A stretch of DNA of 64,000 nt, taken from NCBI RefSeq assembly GCF_002079055.1, contig NC_047502.1, positions 62,001 to 126,000 of the forward strand, in the 5' to 3' direction. Positions within the stretch are counted from its first letter, which is position 1; every line of letters begins with the position of its first letter. Position numbers and translations under genes: made by a program. Shown here piece after piece: positions 1 through 10,070 of the stretch. The notes beneath the pieces are model-generated. The model was not told the DNA's origin. It worked only from the letters and a program-made list of their open reading frames with translations, and did no database searches. The DNA is from Saccharomyces paradoxus. Its lineage: Eukaryota > Ascomycota > Saccharomycetes > Saccharomycetales > Saccharomycetaceae.

Positions 1-2375
1 TCCAACAGCATCTCCATATTCAATCTATTCTGAATCAGCTCGTTAGCGGCACCGATATTCTCCTTGTTCAAAATCGAATAGTCGTGTTCTAACTTCTGCG
101 CCTCTCTTTGTAGTTGATGGTTTTGAATCCTTAGTGATTCGTAGTGGTCCTCTTTTTTTTGCTCTTTTTCATGGATTTCTATGTATTCTCCCTTGTATCT
201 TCTTAATGTTAATGGTGTAATATATACTCCTGTCATCGCATCATGAACGAAAAGATCAACATTGTAAGACAAAGTGCTATCCTCACCGCCTTTAAATGTG
301 TCCCTCCCTGATAATTCCATTTGCACCACAGAAACATCATCGTGGTTTCCCATTAAATAATAATTGAAGAGTTCGTCCTTTAAAAAATCCAATAATTGGT
401 CGAATCTTAATTTTACTAAAGTTTCTTCATTCTTTAACATTAAATTTACCGCAAACTTCAAGAGTACTTCAATACCTTCTACAAATACAATGTCAAAAAT
501 TCTTAATACAAACTCCAACGGAAACTTGTATGCGAAAAACGTTAAAAACCATTGTGTGGCGTACATTGTGGAACTGATTCCCTCACGGATCAAGCGATTG
601 TACAAAGAAGGTGAATGCTCCTCTAATAATCTATCAAATTGATAAAGCATTAACATCAGCCCGGGCATTCCCGGTAAGAAAAGCTCTCTCAACCCGTAAT
701 TCTTCATCAATCCTACCATTAATCCAAAAGACTCGGCCTCGTTTTCACAATTTATTAACAGCGGCGCTGCAATGAAACCCATCCCTTGCGTATACCCAAC
801 ATCTGGATCATAAACAGAATACACCTTTATAATCTTGAATAGTGACTCCATTTTGTCCTCAGCAACAAATTTCGTTCTCCTTAAATCTCTACGTATAGTT
901 GCCTCATGAAGGCATTCGGTATCCAATAGGGTTTCGTATATATCTTCCATTTCTCTTGATTTGGAATTCGCCATCAGCTGCCATATGATACCTCGGATTT
1001 GTGGTGGTATCCCATTGGTAACATGCGCTTCCAAATTTTCTGGTTCGTTACTTGCCACCGTAGCAAAGTCATTAACTACTTGAGTCCAGAAAGACCAATC
1101 AATCTTGAACATTTCCCTATCTTCTTCATTAACGTCTTCTACTTCGTTATACTCGGTCAAGTTCTCCAGAAATGACGTATATGTCGATTTTAAAAAGCTT
1201 TGACCTTCCTGCAATGACTCTCTGGTTTCTTCTCCCTCTTTATTCAAATGGTGACTGGTCTTACGGTAACGACTAGCGATCAAATTAATTTCTGCAGTGG
1301 ACTCTAATTGCGCACTTTTGGATCCAGTGAAAGGAACATGATGATGACTACTTCTTTTGGTTTCTTCGAAGTTTTTACGAAAGTTCTCTGACTTCATTTC
1401 TTCCTCCAGTGGCGGTGGAACTGCGTTCTTCGTCTTCGGTGGTTGTTCCCTTTGTTCGCCCCTTGGGGGCAATCTTGGTGACGTAGATATCGCAGCATTT
1501 TGTCTAGGTGGTAACGGTGGTGAAGTTGAAGTGCAAATTATGGGAACCTCCTTCTCACTTGAGTTGTCATCCATTTCGTCGGTAATTTGTGTAGGTATTG
1601 GTGGTACTTTCCTAACATTTTCTGGCGAAAGGTTCTCGGCTCTTATGGGTCCATATTCTATGGCAGCTTGTTGCTCTATGCTTTCATTCAAGTCAACTTC
1701 TGTAGCTGTCCCATCACTATCGCGAAATTGCTTATCATTCTGTGGTGACCTTTCTGGGGATGTTTCACTATTTATAGCAACACCATTCCCATTTGTAGTT
1801 GCCATAGCACCAGTTTCGTTACCGGGGTATTTATTTGAGGATAACTTGTCATCTCCAGAAATGTTTTCTGCCAGTTCTTTGTTTCCTAGAGAACTATTAG
1901 TATCGTCTTTAGTATCAGGGTAAATCTTCTCACTGTCTTCAACCGCCTCATATTTCTTTTCAATATCCTGCCCATTTGAGGCTTCCACTTTATTCGTCAC
2001 ATCTTTTTCAAAATTCAATGGTTCATTTAAATCAATTTCGGGATCGGGTTCTTTTGTTTCTTGCTTTTGTTCCTCAACATTTCGTTCAGTGATTTGTGTG
2101 TCTTCAGTATTTAGAGAGGGCTCAATGGGCTCTTCTTTTGATATATTAGCGGGTGCTTCGTTTTCCTCATGATTTAAATCCAGTTGGTTGTCATTCGATT
2201 GTTCGTCGGAATGGAAGGGCTCAGTTGGAGCCATAGCTGTTTCTTCACATTGGCCTGATGGCATAGATTTTATCTCTTCCCCTTTTGAAATCAAGTTGTT
2301 CGAATAATTATCACCTCCGTGAACTTCAGAGGCAGTCGAATCTGTGTTCTTTTCAATAGATTTGTCTGAAGACAT
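1..2375 (-). CDS. GYP5: Gyp5, Rab GTPase-activating protein (3' end beyond window)
   Basis: Activates GTP hydrolysis by the Rab GTPases Ypt1 and Sec4 in ER-to-Golgi and polarised secretory traffic. The start is the ATG at 2375; 791 codons are present and the frame runs off the left edge, so the C-terminal part is missing (about 890 residues in the S. cerevisiae protein). The first 400 residues are acidic and low in complexity, with proline-rich SH3-ligand-like stretches (PPLPPR, PRLPPR near residues 280-300). A TBC domain spans about 445-645. Its two catalytic fingers are visible: the IxxDxxR motif with I494, D497 and R500, and the YxQ motif at 528-530 (YTQGMGF). A charged coiled-coil-like region begins after about residue 720. 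The paralogue Gyl1 lacks the catalytic arginine, so the intact R500 supports Gyp5. Identification is secure. Confidence 0.96.
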   Translation of the reverse strand, partial: MSSDKSIEKNTDSTASEVHGGDNYSNNLISKGEEIKSMPSGQCEETAMAPTEPFHSDEQSNDNQLDLNHEENEAPANISKEEPIEPSLNTEDTQITERNVEEQKQETKEPDPEIDLNEPLNFEKDVTNKVEASNGQDIEKKYEAVEDSEKIYPDTKDDTNSSLGNKELAENISGDDKLSSNKYPGNETGAMATTNGNGVAINSETSPERSPQNDKQFRDSDGTATEVDLNESIEQQAAIEYGPIRAENLSPENVRKVPPIPTQITDEMDDNSSEKEVPIICTSTSPPLPPRQNAAISTSPRLPPRGEQREQPPKTKNAVPPPLEEEMKSENFRKNFEETKRSSHHHVPFTGSKSAQLESTAEINLIASRYRKTSHHLNKEGEETRESLQEGQSFLKSTYTSFLENLTEYNEVEDVNEEDREMFKIDWSFWTQVVNDFATVASNEPENLEAHVTNGIPPQIRGIIWQLMANSKSREMEDIYETLLDTECLHEATIRRDLRRTKFVAEDKMESLFKIIKVYSVYDPDVGYTQGMGFIAAPLLINCENEAESFGLMVGLMKNYGLRELFLPGMPGLMLMLYQFDRLLEEHSPSLYNRLIREGISSTMYATQWFLTFFAYKFPLEFVLRIFDIVFVEGIEVLLKFAVNLMLKNEETLVKLRFDQLLDFLKDELFNYYLMGNHDDVSVVQMELSGRDTFKGGEDSTLSYNVDLFVHDAMTGVYITPLTLRRYKGEYIEIHEKEQKKEDHYESLRIQNHQLQREAQKLEHDYSILNKENIGAANELIQNRLNMEMLL

Positions 2376-2735
2376 TGCTGTATTAACTTTATACTTTACA
2401 GCAATGTTGTGTGCAGTTTTATTTTGAGTATTAGCTAATCAATCTCAATTACGTTCGGTCACCAAAGTCAAACCCTTTTTTTTTCGTTATGTTAGCGAAG
2501 CTTCTGAATGGGCCTTCCTAATATATTTCATGGAGAATTTACGTTTCAAAAAAAAAAGATGGGCATTAGCAGTGGTCATTAAAAAATTTCTATAAATCTA
2601 AGGTTACGTGGACAAGGCTGAGACTTAAGGAAGTATAGTTACATAAAAGAAGGCAAAACGAAATAAAAAGGGAAAAAATTAAAATGATGCACAATGCACA
2701 GCAAAAGTGAACCTGTACAGGTTTTTCCTCAGTAT
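2376..2735. other. Intergenic: GAL4 3' end and GYP5 promoter
   Basis: This 360-bp AT-rich gap separates two genes on the minus strand. It must hold the GAL4 polyadenylation region and the GYP5 promoter. I see no convincing factor site. A 10/11 match to the yeast ARS core (ATTTACGTTTC near 2537) is likely chance. Confidence 0.6.
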
Positions 2736-5393
2736 CTATGATTCGTTTTGCTCTTTTTTTGGGTTAGGTGGGGTGTCTTCATCGTCGAATAAATAGTTAT
2801 ATACATCGTCCATTGTAGTGGTATTAAACATCCCTGTAGTGGTTCCAAACGCATTATATGCAGTTTGGTCCGTCCAACTGGGTGACAAGGGCTTTGAATT
2901 ATCATCATCAATTCTACCGGCCGTGATTTCATTATTGTTGATAATGTTGCCATGAAGGTTAGAGGTGGCGGTTGGTTGTGGAAGTGCTTGCGAATTTGCT
3001 GGAGTTGTTATGAGATTCGTACCACTGCTATTGGTAGTGAACGAGAAGGACAATGAGCTATCAGCGATATTAGTCCCACTTTGATAAGAGTTAACGCCAC
3101 CAAACAAAGCAGAAGGAGTCAGTGGTACATATGATTGTAATTGTTGTTGTTGCCCTGAAAAAGGTGTGAGTGAGCGATGAGGAGGTGTACTTCTTGTTAT
3201 TGCCGCTGGCGAGTTACGAGAAGATGGACGATTAGATAATAGTTTTACCAGGTCACTGAAACTTGCTCCCGATTTCAACGGCATAGGTGAAGGCCCTACC
3301 GAGCCAGGAGAAACATATTTAACACTGCTATTGTTGGCATTGTCCTCTTGAAGGGTGGGGTATTGGGAGACAGGTGGAGGACCAACAATATTTCTTATGA
3401 CGCTGCCATTATTATGGTTGTAACTGATATGCGGCGACGAAATTGCACAAGATGAGGACAGATACGGCGCACACACATCTTCCAGTACTTGAATGTATTT
3501 TTCACAAGTCTGAACTTTAAAAGTAGCCAGTTTTTTCAATAACATCAGAACAGCACTGATTTGCTGTAATGATTGCGCAGTGTCGCCATTATCAGCACCT
3601 GATTTTGGGTTTGACGATAAAGTTTCTATGTGTACTAGAACTGCATTGAACAAGTAGTAAGAACAATTCCAAGCAAAATAAGGGGTAATAGTATGATTGT
3701 CCATATAGCTACTTACAGACATAACAGTTCTTTGTGCAGCGTCATTTAAAATGATGGAACATCGTTTAACTTCGTAGCTCTGACGATCGTTTTGATCCTG
3801 TAGTTGCGACTTCTGCTGAGTAAAATTTTTGAAAAATTCTCTTAACACATAAATGATAAGAGATAGCTGTCTCCACTTGAGTTGAAATCTTGTGAAAGAT
3901 AACCAAGGATGCTCTTTCAACAAATTGGTTAAAGCAGTGGTCGAAATGTCCATTTGTAGAAATTTGGGTACCTGTCTGAAAACTTCTTCAATTTCATTAC
4001 AGATCATTAAACATTTTTTGGCAGACAGGGGACTTTTTTCTGCAGTATTTGTTTTATCGAGTTCACAAATTCTTGTGAAAACTTGCAAAAGCCTTGCTGT
4101 TTCAATGGTGCCATGATAAATAGTGGGACATGTCGTAGTACGCTGCACATCATCGACAGAAGAAGGGAATGGGATTGTATTCTGAGTGAGCTGAATGGAC
4201 CGACCATAAAGTAGAGCCAGTTCGATCTCCCAAATATAAACAGACCACCAAATTCGGCGTCTTTGTTCCAGAATGCTGCTATCACTGAAGGATGAGGGGA
4301 GGTCTCTATTCAAGCCCAAAGATATGGCCATTCTTATAGAAAAGCTGTGGAAGTTATAACTAGTGTTTGTTTTTTGCCTCCACTGTGTATATCGTGACAG
4401 AAGATGTAGGGCTATCACCAAAGTTATGGAACCTGACTCGAAGACCTTACTTGTTAAATGAGATTTAGCATTTTGATAGTAAAATATATCTATATCAGTA
4501 GATTCTCCGTCCATACACCAAGCCCCAATAGCTAATATACAGTTGAAAAGGATTTGCCACTGGTCCTTCGATGCGATTTCAATCTGGTTATTATACAACA
4601 TCATTAGTGTCTGTGAGTGTACGATAGGGCAGTATGGGTGAAAATTGTTGAGATAACTCTGAAGCAAACGGAATGTCGTAGATCTAGAAGTCAAGGAATA
4701 TCTATCCGTAATTGCAGTCGGCAGTCTATTGATGTTCGAGTTTGTATAATTTTCCGGACTATAGTCAATGGATCGGAGAGCACATAAAAGGGAACCGTCA
4801 CCAAAGAACCCATTATTGTTGGGGTCCATTTTTAGTAAGGACAAGTCATCCAATATGTCATCCTCTTCAGACCAGTCAAATCCATGAAGAGCATCCCTAG
4901 GCATAAAATTTAACGGAATAGTGGAATCGTCATGATGAGCTGCTGAGTCGATCGATACAGTCAACTGTCTTTGATCTTCGTCGCCATCTTCTTCCGCCGA
5001 TGATTTTGCACTTATGCCATTCTGTCCTAATGCTAGAGGCATATCATTCTCCACAGGCACCAAACTAGAAGTGACAGTATCTTTATTGACATTATCCTGT
5101 ACCAATAATCGTGTCAACATAACTTTTATATCCTGCAAAGAGTCCATTTTCAAAATTTTGTCAAGGTTTTCTCGAGGAAAAATCAATAGAAATAGCTGTT
5201 CCAATCTTTCCAGCCTCAATTCTACCTCTGTCAGATGTGCCCTAGTCAGCGGGGACCTTTTGGTCTTGGGAGAGTAGCGACACTCCCAGTTGTTCTTCAG
5301 ACACTTCGCACACTTCGGTTTTTCTTTGGAGCACTTGAGCTTCTTAAGTCGGCAAATGTCGCAAGCTTGTTCAATAGAAGACAGTAGCTTCAT
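2736..5393 (-). CDS. GAL4: Gal4, galactose-regulon transcription activator
   Basis: Zn2Cys6 activator that binds CGG-N11-CCG sites upstream of GAL genes. It is held inactive by Gal80 and released by Gal3 with galactose. The protein has 885 residues, against 881 in S. cerevisiae. The binuclear cluster is intact (C11, C14, C21, C28, C31, C38), followed by a linker and a dimerisation coiled coil to about residue 95. A fungal transcription-factor middle domain lies at about 235-500. The acidic C-terminal activation and Gal80-binding region ends in [20 protein letters not shown]. The DNA-binding domain is essentially identical to S. cerevisiae, whereas residues 95-200 and 650-850 differ often. The frame continues four residues (QNES) past the usual end before a TAG. 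It is intact, so the GAL switch is probably functional. The upstream gap holds a Mig1-like site. Confidence 0.98.
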   Translation of the reverse strand: MKLLSSIEQACDICRLKKLKCSKEKPKCAKCLKNNWECRYSPKTKRSPLTRAHLTEVELRLERLEQLFLLIFPRENLDKILKMDSLQDIKVMLTRLLVQDNVNKDTVTSSLVPVENDMPLALGQNGISAKSSAEEDGDEDQRQLTVSIDSAAHHDDSTIPLNFMPRDALHGFDWSEEDDILDDLSLLKMDPNNNGFFGDGSLLCALRSIDYSPENYTNSNINRLPTAITDRYSLTSRSTTFRLLQSYLNNFHPYCPIVHSQTLMMLYNNQIEIASKDQWQILFNCILAIGAWCMDGESTDIDIFYYQNAKSHLTSKVFESGSITLVIALHLLSRYTQWRQKTNTSYNFHSFSIRMAISLGLNRDLPSSFSDSSILEQRRRIWWSVYIWEIELALLYGRSIQLTQNTIPFPSSVDDVQRTTTCPTIYHGTIETARLLQVFTRICELDKTNTAEKSPLSAKKCLMICNEIEEVFRQVPKFLQMDISTTALTNLLKEHPWLSFTRFQLKWRQLSLIIYVLREFFKNFTQQKSQLQDQNDRQSYEVKRCSIILNDAAQRTVMSVSSYMDNHTITPYFAWNCSYYLFNAVLVHIETLSSNPKSGADNGDTAQSLQQISAVLMLLKKLATFKVQTCEKYIQVLEDVCAPYLSSSCAISSPHISYNHNNGSVIRNIVGPPPVSQYPTLQEDNANNSSVKYVSPGSVGPSPMPLKSGASFSDLVKLLSNRPSSRNSPAAITRSTPPHRSLTPFSGQQQQLQSYVPLTPSALFGGVNSYQSGTNIADSSLSFSFTTNSSGTNLITTPANSQALPQPTATSNLHGNIINNNEITAGRIDDDNSKPLSPSWTDQTAYNAFGTTTGMFNTTTMDDVYNYLFDDEDTPPNPKKEQNES

Positions 5394-5476
5394 TTTTCAG
5401 GAGGGTTGTTTCTCTATCTTTTCTCAATATGATAGCATGCATTACATAGACACAATCTGGAGATGAAGTTGGAAAT

Positions 5477-5482
5477 CTGGGG
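5477..5482 (+). promoter_or_regulatory. Probable Mig1 repressor site in the GAL4 promoter
   Basis: CTGGGG preceded by an A/T-rich run (GGAAAT) fits the Mig1 pattern of an AT stretch followed by SYGGGG. It lies about 85 bp upstream of the GAL4 ATG. Mig1 repression of GAL4 in glucose is established in S. cerevisiae. A weaker variant, CTGGAG, lies about 20 bp away near 5456. Confidence 0.55.
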
Positions 5483-5672
5483 AAGAAATGACGGAAAAAA
5501 TAGATTATAAAACAAAAAAAAGCCGCGAGGGAACAATAAGAAAATCTAATTGCATTCATTAGTTGAGGGAAAACAATATTATGGTGATTAAACTGATACA
5601 GAACTATGTAAATACGTTGAAAATTATAGAAGAATAAGATATGTAAAAAAAAAGAAAGAAGTGAATGCTGTC

Positions 5673-7244
5673 TCAGAAGACGCGGACGTTTTGAAACTTC
5701 TTGCCGCTCACACACCCAAACCAATCACCTCTCTGGGGCCTCCATGCAATGTTATTTATCTCCTGTGTTTTATTGGCATACATCATGTTAGGAGTCTCTA
5801 ATGTCTTGCACACCTGCTTGTTGTTATTGTTTAAATTTAGGGGATCCTCGTGTAGACCGGGTCCTGCGCCGCCGTCAGCCATGACTGTGTCGCCATCAGG
5901 CTCCTCCAAGGAAGAGGTATGAACACTGAGGGATTTGCTACCAGCACCGTTAATTTCCATGAAGGAGCTGTTCAAGTCCCAATAGAGTACCTGGCAATCG
6001 TCCCCACACGAGAGCAAGACATTGCGCTTTGTAGGATGCCATTTGATTCCGTTTAATGAGGAACCATGGCCCTGTAAGCTTAGTATAGGTGATTCCGGGT
6101 TCCTCATATCCAAAATTATAATTTTATTGGAGTCAGCTGCAAACGTGGCCAACACATTTGGATCATACGGTGACGGCTCCAGTCTCAACAAGGCGTCTGA
6201 GCCTTTCGACGACGGTGTTGTAGTACCCGCAGTGACTCCAGACACTGGGGAAGCCGGCGGCTCGTAGATAATTGTACTGTGTGCAAGGGATCTCAAATCG
6301 AATACTCGTACACTACCGTCCCCACCACAACTAGCAAACAATTGTGTAGATTTTGTCAAAAACCTTACATCAAAAACTTCACTGTCGTGAGCGATCAGCT
6401 GGGTCTTAACGTAGTGGCTGCTTTGCAGATCCCATACGATGCAAGTGGTGTCGATGGAACTCGAGATTATTAAGTTGGCGTCGACCGTGTTCCAGTCAAA
6501 TGACGTTATTGGGGGGAAAGTGCCTATAACCTTCATGTCATCTGCGGCCGCTGGATTGGTGGGGTGTTGTCTATTGTATTTACACAGCGATAGATTTATT
6601 TGTTCTTGGAACTGTCTCTCCTCAGGGTTAACATTCCAAATCCGTAGGGAATCAGAGCACGTCGCGAGCTTTCTTGGATGCAATTGAGAGGGGACCCATT
6701 GAATTTTACTCACGGGATAAACCACGTCTGCATCCACCACGCTTTCCCAGCTCAACAGGTCATTAGAATGCAGAACCTGCAGTTTATTCCTGCTGTCTTC
6801 TTTGTACGAACCCAGGCAGACATAGTCGTCTGCGCTCCAGTCGAGCCCATAAAGTGGGTAATGTGATTGATAGTCGCACACGGAGGCCATGGATGGGTTC
6901 ATCAGATTGCTTACAACTGGGATGTTTGCGGCATAGCCCCTCGCCTGCTGCAACTGTGAATGATTTGGCGAAAAAACTGGCGGCGAGAAATCCAACGGTG
7001 AGTACATCGGCGACCGACTTGTATAGTACGTAGCACTTAGATCACAGCCACTATTCCTTTTGCTGTTACCGCCATTGGTAGTGTTGCCAGACACTCCAAA
7101 GGGAGATGGGCCTCTGCCCTGATCTTGTACTGCCGAGGAAGGTCCATTAGTACCACTCAAGTAGTTGTTCTTTCCATACGGCTGCCGCTGCGATGAACCA
7201 AACGATATTGAACTTCTTTTATTACCATTGTAAAAGGGATCCAT
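5673..7244 (-). CDS. YPL247C: WD40-repeat protein, DCAF7/AN11 family
   Basis: A 523-residue protein, the same length as S. cerevisiae YPL247C and related to plant AN11/TTG1 and human DCAF7. These relatives are WD40 scaffolds for kinases and transcription regulators; the yeast role is poorly defined. The first 115 residues are low-complexity, rich in Ser, Asn and Gly. WD-type blades follow from about residue 130 (GLDWSADDYVCLGSY, FDWNTVDANLIISSS, GGDGSVRVFDLRS, IKWHPTKRNVLLSCGDD). An acidic insert (DGDTVMADGG) sits before the last blade, which ends in IAWRPQRGDWFGCVSG. The start is the ATG at 7244. Two CCCCT pentamers lie about 140 bp upstream. Confidence 0.93.
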   Translation of the reverse strand: MDPFYNGNKRSSISFGSSQRQPYGKNNYLSGTNGPSSAVQDQGRGPSPFGVSGNTTNGGNSKRNSGCDLSATYYTSRSPMYSPLDFSPPVFSPNHSQLQQARGYAANIPVVSNLMNPSMASVCDYQSHYPLYGLDWSADDYVCLGSYKEDSRNKLQVLHSNDLLSWESVVDADVVYPVSKIQWVPSQLHPRKLATCSDSLRIWNVNPEERQFQEQINLSLCKYNRQHPTNPAAADDMKVIGTFPPITSFDWNTVDANLIISSSIDTTCIVWDLQSSHYVKTQLIAHDSEVFDVRFLTKSTQLFASCGGDGSVRVFDLRSLAHSTIIYEPPASPVSGVTAGTTTPSSKGSDALLRLEPSPYDPNVLATFAADSNKIIILDMRNPESPILSLQGHGSSLNGIKWHPTKRNVLLSCGDDCQVLYWDLNSSFMEINGAGSKSLSVHTSSLEEPDGDTVMADGGAGPGLHEDPLNLNNNNKQVCKTLETPNMMYANKTQEINNIAWRPQRGDWFGCVSGKKFQNVRVF

Positions 7245-7556
7245 TTGCAGCGCGTGTCTATGCTCTTGTAGCTCCTTTGTTTCTTGTTGCCTAATGTCCT
7301 TTTAAGTTATATGCCACTTCCAAAAACCTAAAGCACTGATTACTAAATTATTTATAAAAGATTTCTGATGGCAACATGGTTCACCCCTTGCCCCTGGTCT
7401 TCCTCCCAGTAATTATTCATATTTCATTTTTTTTCATAAACGCACGCTAACGGAAAAGAAGAGACTGAAAATTCTTGCATATTGGAATATAAAATGATAT
7501 ATACTACATTTATATACATTCTTAAAATTTGAAAGAAAGACTAAGCATATAAATAC
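7245..7556. promoter_or_regulatory. Intergenic: YPL247C promoter and RBD2 3' end
   Basis: A 312-bp gap between two minus-strand genes. Two CCCCT pentamers (STRE core bound by Msn2/4) stand close together at 7384-7388 and 7391-7395, and a TATA-like ATTTATAAAAG lies near 7350. Together they suggest stress responsiveness of YPL247C; this is inference from motif alone. Confidence 0.4.
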
Positions 7557-8345
7557 CTACGCAGTTCCAAGGACAGTACCGGAATTGTCGTTGTGGAGAG
7601 GCAATGGCGTTTCTGTGACCATCAGCGGTTCGTAATCCTTAGTTCTGTCGATGTCCCCATCTCTGTAATATCTAATTCCCCAAGGTATCAATCGAATCAG
7701 GCTGTCCAGGAGGTTTTCGATCTTGGTAATGATCCACCCTGGCGGAGTGATCTTGTGGAACCACGATTCTTTGTAACCTATGGCGTAACCGACGCACAGG
7801 CCGAAGAAGTGACCCCAAAAACTGGAACCAGGTATAACGACAGCAATTGCAACTAATATCATTATAGGTGTGTACACGGTTGGAATCGAGTAGTCTGTGC
7901 GAAAGATCCTTGTTCTAGGACGGATCTGCGATTCTTTAAAACTGTAGTATGCGAACAGGGTGAAACACCATCCACTGGCGCCCGCAACTGACACTTCCGG
8001 ATATAGCAGTTTCCCCAACAAACAGTACAGAATTCCGGCAAACAGTGCACTCAGGTTCAAGAACACGCCTGTGTACACAGTCCCATGCGTTTCTTCAAAG
8101 AGATTTAAGGGTGCCCAGATGGCTAGGACGTTGAACAACAAATGGGGCAATGATAAGTGAATCAACGGATAAAGCGATAGTCTGCTCATTTGCAGCTTGA
8201 ACAATGACTCTGGCGCCAAGGACAGGTCCTCCCTCAGGGAGAAGACGAAACTTAACAGATAAATAGCGGTCAGAAACACCACTAGGCCTGTGGTCAACGC
8301 AGCCGGTGGGTGACCACCAGGAAAAACATACGACTTCCAATTCAT
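7557..8345 (-). CDS. RBD2: Rbd2, Golgi rhomboid-family membrane protein
   Basis: Rhomboid-family intramembrane protein of the Golgi, 262 residues from the ATG at 8345 (MNWKSYVF). The frame stays open for 20 more codons upstream but only to a TTG, so this ATG is chosen; 262 residues is also the S. cerevisiae length. About six hydrophobic segments are visible. The catalytic dyad expected of rhomboids is present: S124 in GASGW and H179 in FWGHFFG. An HLLFN motif (H68, N72) in the second membrane segment matches the family. The C-terminal tail is cytosolic and polar (residues 220-262). Its substrates in budding yeast are not well established. It shares a 296-bp divergent promoter with the next gene. 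Confidence 0.95.
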   Translation of the reverse strand: MNWKSYVFPGGHPPAALTTGLVVFLTAIYLLSFVFSLREDLSLAPESLFKLQMSRLSLYPLIHLSLPHLLFNVLAIWAPLNLFEETHGTVYTGVFLNLSALFAGILYCLLGKLLYPEVSVAGASGWCFTLFAYYSFKESQIRPRTRIFRTDYSIPTVYTPIMILVAIAVVIPGSSFWGHFFGLCVGYAIGYKESWFHKITPPGWIITKIENLLDSLIRLIPWGIRYYRDGDIDRTKDYEPLMVTETPLPLHNDNSGTVLGTA

Positions 8346-8641
8346 AGCACAATGAAATAACGGGACCGAAAGACTAGAGCGAATTGCTGTTCGCTGTGCT
8401 TCCAATCAGGCTTCTCTCATCCCCCTATTCTTCTTGTATCGATGTAGTTTTCAAAAAAAAAAAGAGGCTTCAGATCTCGAAGGGCCGAAAAAAGTGAAAA
8501 ATTTTCTCGAGAAAATTCTAAAGGCAGCCATATCACCATATATATAAACAATCTATGCATATGTCTGCAGCATAGCACCGCGTCTTTCTTGGCGACCCGG
8601 TAGTAGGCTTTCTCTTTCATCCCTAATTGAAACCATATAAA

Positions 8642-10006
8642 ATGCATGGACCTACTCCAAAAGCCATTTCTCGCAATGTGAGAAGCGTGAAGAGACCAAG
8701 AAGAGCACCTAGGCCCGTGGTCTCCACGCAGGCCATGAACAAGTTGTCTAACGTAACACTCTCTGCTGAACAAGATAAGTTGAGGGAACGTATTTTGTCG
8801 TTCATGCGTTCTAACTTATCTCAGTATAAGTCTGACTGGAAGCATCCCGCCATGTTTGTGATCCAAGGGAACGCAGGTACGGGCAAGTCTGTGATCCTAA
8901 ACTCCTTGTTCAATGAAATTCAGAAACTATCCCAGTTCTCACCTTCTTCTGAAGATATCTTACACGGGACACATAATTACCTGGTAGTCAACCATCCCGA
9001 GATGTTGAAGTTATATATCCGGATTAGCGACAGTTTCAAGTATATTTCTAAATCATCACTAGAACGGCCCACTTCGCTGATCAACAATCTACAGAAGAGG
9101 AAGGTTATGGCCGATGTAGTCATTGTAGATGAAGCACATTTGTTGGCTACTTCTAAGGATGCTTTCAAGAGATTTTATGGCGAAAACCACCTGAAAGACT
9201 TGATGTCCCTCTGTAAAGTGCTTGTCCTAGTTTACGATGATAAGCAAGCCTTGAGAATGGGGTCCTATTGGGACGAAGATTCTAAGAATGGCGCCACTTT
9301 AAAGGACTTCTACAACGAGATTCCACCAAAATTCAGGGACTGGTACATTTTAAAACAGCAGTTTAGGGTTGCTGCTCCACAGAACGTGTTGAATTGGATT
9401 GACCAAATCAGTGTCGTAGGTAAGATTCCGTCAATTGAATCAGTGCTACCCAGGAGTAATGCTGATGGGGTTGACGATAAAAGCAAGGATTTTGATTTCA
9501 AAATTTGGGATGATTGTGGCGCCATGTATGAGGCCATCAAAGAAAAAGACCGTCAATACGGCCAATGTAGAATGCTATCTACTTACGATTTTCCCTACCG
9601 CTTGGACGGGAAGGACTATTACGTTGAATGTGGTGACAACTTCAAAGTCCGTTGGGATCGCTATACGCCACGTGAAGTGACGCCTTGGAGTGAGCGTAGT
9701 GACACCATTGATGAGGTAGGTAGTGTGTACACTATCCAGGGGTTCGATCTAAATTATGCTGGTGTGATTTTGGGCCGCTCCATTGGGTATGATGCAGCTA
9801 ATGACTGCATCAAACTCAAACCGGAATTGTATGACGATAGGGCCGGTTTCACCAAAAAGAAAAACATCCACAATGCAGATGGCGTTAAGCAAAAGATTAT
9901 TATGAACAGTATCAATGTTCTTTTAACTCGTGGTGTACGTGGTCTGTACGTTTACGCGTATGATCCTGAATTAAGAGAGAGATTGCTTCGTCCATCAGAA
10001 AAATAG
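8642..10006 (+). CDS. YPL245W: P-loop NTPase of the DUF2075 (helicase-like) family
   Basis: A 454-residue protein from the ATG at 8642 (MHGPT). The frame is open five codons further up but only to a TTG. It is the orthologue of S. cerevisiae YPL245W, which lacks a settled function and is reported in both cytoplasm and nucleus. The N-terminus is basic (KRPRRAPRP). A Walker A motif (GNAGTGKS, about residues 78-85) and a Walker B (VVIVDEAHLL, about 164-173) belong to the DUF2075/SF1-helicase-like fold. Later motifs (LKQQFR and a terminal NVLLTRGVRGLYVY) resemble helicase motifs IV to VI. I infer ATP or GTP hydrolysis but cannot name a substrate. Confidence 0.93.
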   Translation: MHGPTPKAISRNVRSVKRPRRAPRPVVSTQAMNKLSNVTLSAEQDKLRERILSFMRSNLSQYKSDWKHPAMFVIQGNAGTGKSVILNSLFNEIQKLSQFSPSSEDILHGTHNYLVVNHPEMLKLYIRISDSFKYISKSSLERPTSLINNLQKRKVMADVVIVDEAHLLATSKDAFKRFYGENHLKDLMSLCKVLVLVYDDKQALRMGSYWDEDSKNGATLKDFYNEIPPKFRDWYILKQQFRVAAPQNVLNWIDQISVVGKIPSIESVLPRSNADGVDDKSKDFDFKIWDDCGAMYEAIKEKDRQYGQCRMLSTYDFPYRLDGKDYYVECGDNFKVRWDRYTPREVTPWSERSDTIDEVGSVYTIQGFDLNYAGVILGRSIGYDAANDCIKLKPELYDDRAGFTKKKNIHNADGVKQKIIMNSINVLLTRGVRGLYVYAYDPELRERLLRPSEK

Positions 10007-10070
10007 GAACTACATAATATAGACATATTTTTAAAAAATTTTACTTTTATTTACCGCGGTCTTGACCAAT

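Noticed and set aside
1357-1923. 188-codon plus-strand frame opposite GYP5
   Set aside because: It lies wholly inside the GYP5 N-terminal coding region and its composition is that of a reversed acidic, low-complexity sequence. GYP5 is the real gene.
7557-8405. 20-residue longer N-terminus for RBD2
   Set aside because: The extra codons begin with TTG. The ATG at 8345 gives the family length and start sequence.
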